Positions 57,129 through 64,000 of a stretch of DNA of 64,000 nt are shown piece after piece. The notes below the pieces were generated by a model. It had not been told where the DNA came from, searched no databases, and saw nothing but the letters and a program-made list of their open reading frames with translations. Source of the stretch: Hydrangea macrophylla (taxonomy: Eukaryota > Streptophyta > Magnoliopsida > Cornales > Hydrangeaceae); assembly GCA_033977485.1 (NCBI GenBank), contig CM066994.1, positions 9,116,001 to 9,180,000 on the forward strand. The letters run 5' to 3'. Position 1 is the stretch's first letter, and every line of letters begins with the position of its first letter. Both the position numbers and the translations under genes were made by a program.

Positions 57129-57350
57129 AAATTAATCTTTGAGTAACCCTTTGGGCACAAAAAATTACACAAAAATAATACACATAAAGAACAATGTGTC
57201 TATCTCTCTTTTCAATGGACCTTACAGTATTAGTGGACTCCACAGTTTCAGTAGACTCCACCAAGAGAGAGATAAACACAAACTCTTTATGTATAATTTT
57301 TTTGTACAATTCTTTTGTGCCCAAAAATTTACTCTTAATCTTGTGTCCAA
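57129..57350. mobile_element. Hairpin MITE (gggcacaaa arms)
   Basis: 'gagtaaccctttgggcacaa' pairs with the complement of 'ttgtgcccaaaaatttactc'; the arms continue with 'acaaaaataatacacataaa' against 'acaaaaaaattatacataaa'. The central region reads 'gtggactccacagtttcag'. Non-coding. Confidence 0.7.
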
Positions 57351-57619
57351 AATATTTAAAACTTGGGCCCGTTGGCACTTGGCCGCAGCTTTTGCTTTAG
57401 CCATTAATTGTAAAACACTGTTTTGGAGCAAAATTTATCCAATGAAACTTTTTGCATTTTGTGTGATTGACCCACGTTTTTGTACTATTAAAAAGCAGAA
57501 GTTGTTTTGCCAAACAATTTTATTTTTAGGTCACTTGGTGCGGCACGCCAATTCACAGAAGAAACCAACCCATCTCAGCTTCTTGAAAATTGCAATCTCA
57601 CCTCCCTTACCAAATCGAC

Positions 57620-57810
57620 TTTAATTTTAGGATAACTATTGAGAAATCTTATAAAAATAAGATACATATATCACAGTGTGAATATCTCTCTTGGTGGGGT
57701 TCACTAACATTATAGAATTCACAAAGGAGAGAGATAGACACATAAAATTTATGTATCTTACTTTTATAAAATTCTTATATGGCCAAGAGTTATTCTTAAT
57801 TTTAAGGGGA
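57620..57810. mobile_element. Hairpin MITE related to 57129-57350
   Basis: 'aggataactattgagaaatc' pairs with the complement of 'ggccaagagttattcttaat', with arms 'aaaaataagatacat' and complement. Its centre has 'gagagagatagacaca', similar to the previous element, so both may be one family. Confidence 0.6.
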
Positions 57811-57815
57811 AAATA

Positions 57816-58214
57816 CCTTTTATCCCCCTGTGGTTACACTCATTTTCTCATAACCCCCCTGTGGTTCATTTTGTAACACTTAACCCCCCTGTACTACGGA
57901 CTAAAGTGAGACTGTTAACTTTTGTAATGGCAGTCCCACTTCAGTCATTAGTACAGGGAGGTTAAGTGTTACAAAAATGAACCACAGAGGGGGTTATGAG
58001 AACATTGGTGTAACCATAGGGGGTAAAAGGTATTTTTCCCTAAAGAGTATGTGTAGGGGCTTGGGGGTATTAATGTCATTTTCTTTTTTTTCCGTTAGAA
58101 AAGTTAACAGTCTCACTTTAGTCCGTAGTACAGGGGCTAAGTGTTACAAAATAAACCACAGGGGTTATAAGAAAATGAGTGTAATCACATGGGGGTAAAA
58201 TGTATTTTCCCCTA
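57816..58214. mobile_element. Three-armed MITE-like repeat (ggggaaaatacctttt)
   Basis: The left end 'ggggaaaataccttttatcc' and right end (complement 'ggggaaaatacattttaccc') are flanked by 'taa'. An extra internal arm ends near 58040 ('aaaggtatttttccc'). The arms repeat 'cctgtggttacactcatttt' and 'agtacaggg' text in alternating orientation. It ends about 300 bp before the SGP start codon. Confidence 0.7.
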
Positions 58215-58521
58215 ATTTTAACTTGTGAAGTTCCATAAAAACTCCAAATATTGATGCAAAACGGACCTTGGTCTCCCAAATTGCCCTATGTACCCCTACT
58301 ACGTAGAAACCAAGGAGCCGGCAATTTGGACTGTTTGGAGACCAACAAAACCAATACCGGTCAACCGCCCACCCCAATATAGCACAGTTATCATCATACA
58401 TTCCAATACACCATTGGGTCTTTGAAAAAGACCAAAACAAAAAAAAAAAAACAAAAACAAAAAAAAAAAGAACTTAACAAAGTCATGAGAAAACAAGCTA
58501 ACATAAGTACTTAACAAAGTC
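58215..58521 (+). promoter_or_regulatory. Promoter/leader of the SGP gene, with a short upstream ORF
   Basis: Contains A-rich tracts (58438-58470). A 16-bp direct repeat 'acttaacaaagtcatg' occurs at 58472-58487 and 58509-58524, the second including the start codon. The first copy supplies an upstream ATG (58485) opening a nine-codon frame that stops at 58514, just before the main start. This could dampen translation if the transcript includes it. Confidence 0.5.
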
Positions 58522-58881
58522 ATGGCTCAAAAGATCAATGAGGCCACCGGAAAGATGACTCAGCTTTGCCGGCAAATCATCCACGTCAACGTCCGGTGGA
58601 GTTTACTCGAAAGGGTGTCGATTTTCCGGCGATTTTTTCATTTTATTTGGGAGAGAATTGTTGTTTGCTCCACCGGAAGGCCGCCGGTCCGGTACCGGCG
58701 TTTGTCTAGACAGCCTTCTTCTCCGGCGACCATGGAGACTCTTGAATCGGGTTTGGGTCCTGACCCGGTTACAAGTACTTGTAGTGGGTATGAAACCGAT
58801 TCGGATTTGGTCACTTTGAAGATTAGTCTTTTGGGAGATTGTGAAATTGGAAAAACAAGCTTTGTGGTGAGTAATTCTCCA

Positions 58882-58926
<45 letters not shown>

Positions 58927-61900
58927 GTTTTTTTTTTTTTTTTTTTTTGTGTTGACATGATTGTTCTTGAGTATATGTTGAATCAATTCATGGGTAATAC
59001 TATGATTCATTTGATTACACACACATATATATGTACATATTTATTTGTATTGTACATTTGTTTTGATATTATTTTTCTTGAAGATACATTTAATCAATTA
59101 ATTATTGGTTACTAAAATGATTTTTTTGATTTTTTTTTTTTTGCATTTTCAGATCAAGTATGTTGGGGATGAACAAGAAAAGGGATGCTTGCAGATGAAA
59201 GGATTAAACTTGATGGATAAAACATTATGTGTTCGAGGTGCTAGGATTGCTTTTAGAATATGGGATGTTGGAGGTATGTTATTAGATTAATCTTCTAGAA
59301 AATTTCAATAGCAGCTGTTTGGGTAATGCAAGAACTTGTTCTTTCTCAAAAAAAAAAAAAAACTTTTCTGATTACATACATAGCTCGATATTCGTGACTC
59401 AATAGCTGTTTTGGGTAATTGAAGAACTCGTTCTTTCAGGAAAGGACGAGTTCTAAATAGTTCAATGTTTGTAACTTAATTAATTGTTTTTTAATACACA
59501 GAAGTATTGTATCTGACTTAAAAATACCGCAAGAACTGATTTTTATTCAAACTGGAAAAATATTGTTTTCATAAATATTAGATATTAATCTATCCTGTTT
59601 AAAGCATTTCCAAACATGCACTTTCACTTTTTCAATTATATATTGGTGTTAAAACAAATTCTAATGTGTTTACATATTTTATATGTAAATAATGGATATA
59701 GGTGACCATAGATCATCGGATCATGTTCCACTTGCTTGCAAAGACGCAGCAGCAATTTTGTTTATGTTTGATCTTACTAGCCGATGTACACTTAATAGGT
59801 ATGCTTATTCATGATAATTCAACTTCTAGTAGAAATAATTGGAGTTATATTGTGACTAAATTTAGTAAAACTTGTGTTTTGTTGCAAAATTGCAGTGTGA
59901 TTGAATGGTATAGTCAAGCAAGAAAGTGGAATCAGGTACTTATAAATAAGCTTCTTCTTCTTTTTTTTTTTTTTTTTAATAGAACTTATAAATTGCTTAT
60001 AGTTTGGACTATTTGTTTCATTTTGGTTATAGGGAAAATTAAGTTGTTGACTTTACTTTGCAAGAAGTAATTATTTGGTTTGTTATGTTTTTACATGAAT
60101 AGAAAATATAGAGTAATGTTTTTCAGAATTAGTCACTTTTGTGCAAAAAAATAAAAATAAAAATAAAAATGAATTAAGGCCCTGTTTGGAATCACTTGCT
60201 AAACACGCGTTTTGGACCAAACGTCCTCCAGGAAACCAAAATGTTAGGATAAATTTTAAAAACCACTTTGAAATCCTAAAAACACGTTTGGTTAAAGCGG
60301 GTCTAGATATACTTCAGTTCTAATGTAATGGAGGAAGAAGATTTGGATTTTAACAAATATTCTTAATTCCCATGATAACCTTGTGATTAGAACTTTTACT
60401 TTTGCTTCTGCCTCTGCCTAAACATAAATACAGTAACCAATCCAAACGGGCCCTAAGAAAGAGATCTATAAGTGGGACCGGCATTGAGTTACACTAAATA
60501 TGTTGTTGAAGATAAGAAAAAGGTTTAATGGCATTAACACTAAAGTGGGTTGAAACTTCATTGCTATTGATGATACTTGTCATCTACCATTTATTTCATA
60601 ATACAGTACTTGTTTGGTACAAATATTAAGTACAAACAGAATGCATGGGCTTTCATGTATGATTTGATATTAAAAAAAAAAAAAAAACTTGGCCAAGAAA
60701 ATGAGATTGAGACCTTTATCATAGTACATGGTTTTAATAATTATCTTTTGAATTAAATTGAGAAACCCCAACTTTTCTTGATGGTGCACTTTTCCATCCC
60801 TAAATATAAGACTATATTTATATATTTCATGTCTGACTATTCTTTTCTATTTTTTTTTTTTTTTCTTTTGGTGAATTTTGCAGACAGCTATGCTTATACT
60901 TATTGGGACCAAATTTGATGATTTTGTGCGTCTTCCACCAGATTTACAATTGACAATTGTGACTCAGGTAAAGAAAGAAAATTGACTTCTTTTATGTTTA
61001 GTTTGTTCCTATATTCTGGATATAAATTAACCCACTGTTGATATGCCGACTTAGACAAAGAAAAAGAGAAAAAATAAACTTGGGGTTAGTGTATTATTCA
61101 TGCTTTAAATAATTTAAAGTATATTTAGGAAATCAAGAAAATAAAATGCAATTGACATGTTAAATCATTTTTCACCATAATTTCTTTCTTTTTCTATATA
61201 TATATATATATATATATAATTTCTTAACTACTCTTTACTAGGAATTCTAAAAAGTTAACGCGTTGACATGTCATGGACCTATTCCTGTCTTATTGTGTTT
61301 AGGGGTGGCAATTTTCGACACGACACAGCAACCCGACACGACCCGACACGAAAATAAACGGGTTTGGGTGACCCGTATAAGGGCACGGGTCATAAACGAG
61401 TCGACTCGTTTGACACGATTAATAAACGGGTTGAAGCGGGTCAACCCGTCTAACCCGATTAAGTATTTAAGTGTAGTTGGGGCATTTTTTTTTTAGTTTT
61501 AAAAATAATTTTTAATAATTTGGAAGTCTAAAATAAAAGTAATATAAAAAAATTTAAAAAATATATATTTTTTTAAAAATTATTTTTTTTTTTAGAGAAA
61601 AAAAATATTTAAAAAATATATAGATATATATAAACTAAAATTGTTTTTTTTTTTTTGCTCAAAAAAAAAAGAGAGTAGTTACCAACTTACCAAACAAGTA
61701 AATTTATATATAATAATTATTAACTAATAAGGGACGAAGGAAGCTGGAGCCTGGAAGCATTCATGCATCAAGCATTGCATAAAAAGTAAAAATAAAAAAT
61801 AATTAAAAAATAAAAAAGAAAGAAAAAAAGGGAGGAAGTCCGCTAGGATTGCTGGATTGGAAGGGAGACAAATTAGTCAATTAGATAAATACAACTGTTA

Positions 61901-63805
61901 ATCTTGATTCTTGATGGATGGAAAGTGAAGAAATTTTTTTATACTGTTAGTAAAAACAATATTTCTTCTTATTCAGTTTGTGTGGATGTGCTTGGGTGTT
62001 AAGCTTATAATAGTTAGATATTGCTATATTTGTAGTATTTTGGTATTTAAGATGTACGTGTTAATAATTGATACATTTGATGGAAGACTTGTTTGTGTTT
62101 TTAGTAGGGGTGTAAGCTTATTTCGAATAGCCGAACCGAGCTAACCGATTGGGTTTCTTAAATTACTTAGGACTAAAAAATTGATCTGATCGCCAAAATT
62201 GGCAAAATAGATCGAACCGACCACTTCGGTTGGTTTTCAAAACATGAAAAAAAAACTTCGATTCGATTCGATTCGATTCGATTCGATCCGATCCGAACCG
62301 AACCGAACTGAACCGATGACACCCTACACGGGTTAGACGGGTTAAACGGGTGACCCGTATATGACCCGGCACGATTATAACCCGACACGATTATGACACG
62401 TTAAGAATGACACGATTATAACCCGGCACGACAATGACCCGACACGATAATGACCCGACACGATTGTGACCCGACACGACCCGATTACCACCCCTAATTG
62501 TGTTATAGTTGTTTTAGAATTTGCCTTGGAATAATATTTGGGGTACACCCTTACACATCCAAAAAGTATCCACACTTTGAGGTGGACTAATGAGAAGCAC
62601 CCACACTCTCAGGGTGTGGATATTTTTTGAGTGTGTAAAAATATGCCCCTAACATTGTTATTTGCCTTGTCATCATGTTCGTGTGTTGTGTCGATGTCCG
62701 TGCTCCATATCCAATAAAAATGTTTTTTTTTTTTTTTTTCTCTTGGTAAGTTCATGTAACAAATGGGTTTAAAGAAAGCACAATGACACTTTCAATTAAT
62801 TTTAATGGTTCCAAATTCCAAAATGTTGAGATGATCTAGAAAGAAAATTAATTAGATGGTACCCTCTTTGTTTTCATGCATGAGGGTAGCCCACCACATG
62901 TATTGGCTTGTGAATTGGAAATTTGGAAGTATGTATGGGAGACTTGGAGTCTTTCGTTTGTCAATTCTTGGTAATTAGACACATGTCCAACTCTATCACT
63001 CTCTCTCTAGACTCTAGATAGTAGATTTAGAGATGTGTGTGCTTAAGGGATAAGCACAAGATGGGGCACATTTAAAGCAAAGTTGGATGGAATAACCTTT
63101 TAATTCACTTACTTGGGAGAATTAAACTTTCTTTTAAAAGAGTTTATTCTGTGATAAGCTTTACACGTATCATATTATAGAGAAAATTATTCCATGCCCA
63201 TCACATCAGGGCTGAACTAGAAATTTGCACTTAGGGAGAGTTACTAGGCTACCCAATCACGAGCCAGATTATTTTTAAGATCTATTTATACGTATTTTTA
63301 GTTATGATTTTTTGTATAAAGATCCAGTTTTATTATGTGAGATTTTGTCCATTTTTAAAGTTGGGAGGTCATTTGGCTTATGATTGATCACGTGGAGTGT
63401 TATATTGAATATTGTCATAAATCATTTTGTAAAAGTTAAAATTTTGGAAGGATCAATATGTAAATTAAATTTAAAATTTTACAAATTAAATGTGCATAAT
63501 TCCACCTTTGTGAGCTCTTCATCATTGTAGGATTCACGTGAATCTCACAAAATATTCAATCGTAATATTAGATTAAGTTACATAAGATAATTTCTCCAAA
63601 TTATATATATAATGTGTTTGTGTGTCATGTATATTTACAGGCAAGGACATATGCCAGGGCTATGAAGGCAACCCTTTTCTTCTCAAGTGCCACACACAAC
63701 ATAAATGTCAACAAAATATTCAAATTCATAATGGCCAAGCTCTTTAACTTGCCATGGACGGTCCAGCGTAATTTGACTCTTGGAGAACCTATTATTGATT
63801 TCTAA
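58522..63805 (+). CDS. SGP1-like: SGP-type (Spg1/Tem1-like) small GTPase, 283 aa
   Basis: Plant septum-promoting-like GTPase, related to yeast Spg1/Tem1 of the septation/mitotic-exit network; binds and hydrolyses GTP. Six exons: 58522-58866, 59153-59273, 59702-59798, 59896-59935, 60884-60967 and 63641-63805. GT-AG junctions and phases all agree (852 nt). After a basic N-terminal extension of about 95 residues ('MTQLCRQIIHVNVRWSLLER', 'RRLSRQPSS'), the G domain shows G1 'GDCEIGKTS' (105-113), the 'MKGLNLMDKT' effector region, G3 'WDVGG' (152-156), G4 'GTKFD' (209-213) and G5 'SSAT' (244-247). G4 is TKxD in place of NKxD, normal for this family. There is no C-terminal prenylation Cys; the protein ends 'LGEPIIDF', as in Spg1 relatives. 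The first ATG is used; Met12 (58555) is the family-like alternative. Which paralogue (SGP1 or SGP2) is not decided. Confidence 0.93.
58882..58949. repeat. (AT)n(GT)nTn compound repeat in SGP intron 1
   Basis: About ten AT, twelve TG and over twenty T, starting 15 bp after the exon 1 donor. Likely length-polymorphic. Confidence 0.85.
60178..60453. mobile_element. Tourist-like MITE in SGP intron 4
   Basis: 276 bp, ends 'ggccctgtttggaatcac' and complement 'gggcccgtttggattggt', flanked by 'taa' at 60175-60177 and 60454-60456. Non-coding. Confidence 0.75.
61300..62496. mobile_element. hAT-type non-autonomous element in SGP intron 5
   Basis: 1197 bp with ends 'taggggtggcaat' and complement 'taggggtggtaat', flanked by exact 8-bp duplications 'attgtgtt' at 61292-61299 and 62497-62504. 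The subterminal arms (61315-61465 and 62328-62490) are built of 'cgacacga', 'acccgt' and 'aacgggtt' units in opposite orientation. The centre is AT-rich and non-coding. A second 'taggggtgt' element appears nested at 62105. Confidence 0.92.
62105..62325. mobile_element. Nested taggggtgt element with ccgaacc/gattcg repeats
   Basis: Starts 'taggggtgtaagctt' and ends 'gatgacaccctac'. The interior has 'ccgaaccgagc', 'gattcgattcgattcg' and 'ccgaaccgaaccgaac', so it resembles the 5873-6064 element. One C is missing from the right end and no 8-bp duplication is visible. Confidence 0.6.
62536..62655. mobile_element. Short hairpin MITE in SGP intron 5
   Basis: 'cacatccaaaaagtatccac' pairs with the complement of 'gtggatattttttgagtgtg', and 'ggggtac' with 'gcccct' at the outer ends. 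About 120 bp. Confidence 0.6.
62656..63640. other. Rest of SGP intron 5
   Basis: AT-rich. No exon, RNA or clear element seen. The acceptor 'atatttacag' ends at 63640. Confidence 0.5.
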
Positions 63806-64000
63806 TCTTAGCTACTTAATTTCTCTTAATTCCATTTGTATATATATAAATATAAAGAGAGAAAAAAGGAAATGAAGAAGAGAAGAAGAAATTGATTAGC
63901 CATTGATATGGTGTAGTTGGCTGTTGATCTTTTTTGGGGTGTTTTGTTTTTGTCACTTTGTCCCCATTTTCTATGCAATTACAGTTTTTGTTGCGTTTTT
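63806..64000 (+). other. SGP 3' UTR / downstream region
   Basis: Begins after TAA (63803-63805). Contains 'tatatataaatataaag' near 63841, a candidate far-upstream polyadenylation signal. No canonical AATAAA is seen. Confidence 0.4.

Noticed and set aside
58603..59022. Minus-strand frames opposite SGP exon 1
   Set aside because: Shadow of the real plus-strand exon and its microsatellite intron.
1..64000. CRISPR array, bacterial operon, prophage or organellar insertion
   Set aside because: No evenly spaced repeat-spacer array, no polycistronic coding, no rRNA or plastid/mitochondrial gene seen; everything fits plant nuclear DNA.

Overview
This is plant nuclear DNA, almost certainly from a eudicot. 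The protein genes are intron-rich with GT-AG junctions, and their families are plant-typical: a TORTIFOLIA1-type microtubule protein, a plant Spg1/Tem1-like GTPase (SGP), and a DUF4477/Nepro-like protein. There is a plant initiator-Met tRNA, an Au-type SINE, Helitrons, hAT, Tourist and Mutator-like elements, and abundant GA/CT microsatellites. I cannot name the species from sequence alone.

Layout. (1) 1-4111, minus strand: the first four coding exons of a TORTIFOLIA1-like gene, which continues off the left edge. (2) 4.5-13 kb: a repeat belt with two hAT-type miniature elements bearing exact 8-bp target duplications (4530-5153 and 5873-6064), a nested long-repeat composite (7699-9380), a tRNA-derived SINE (10331-10580) and several MITEs. 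(3) 13575-14027, minus: a small single-exon gene for a conserved plant protein. (4) 16119-16190, minus: the tRNA-iMet(CAT) gene. (5) 17404-25715, plus: a complete-ended LTR retrotransposon with nearly identical 2.05-kb LTRs, an iMet primer-binding site and a badly decayed Ty3/gypsy-type interior; it sits inside a Tourist-like MITE. (6) 26579-36140, minus: an eight-exon DUF4477/Nepro-like gene. Its 4.9-kb intron 2 houses a hAT transposon whose transposase keeps its catalytic residues but has one in-frame TGA in the BED finger. (7) 38198-47063: a cluster of non-autonomous Helitrons, one inserted a few bases from the end of another. (8) 47.1-57.8 kb: a probable solo copia LTR, a 2-kb long-terminal-inverted-repeat element full of a 16-bp palindrome, and many MITEs. 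(9) 58522-63805, plus: a six-exon SGP-type small GTPase gene with a 1.2-kb hAT-type element in its last intron.

The three intron-containing genes could all be assembled exon by exon with frame kept at every junction, and I see no disabling lesion in them. No operon-like or pathway grouping links them. TORTIFOLIA1 acts on cortical microtubules, SGP resembles the septum/cytokinesis GTPases of yeast, and the Nepro-like protein probably acts in the nucleolus. Most of the window is transposon-derived, and its most interesting content is the structure and nesting of those elements.
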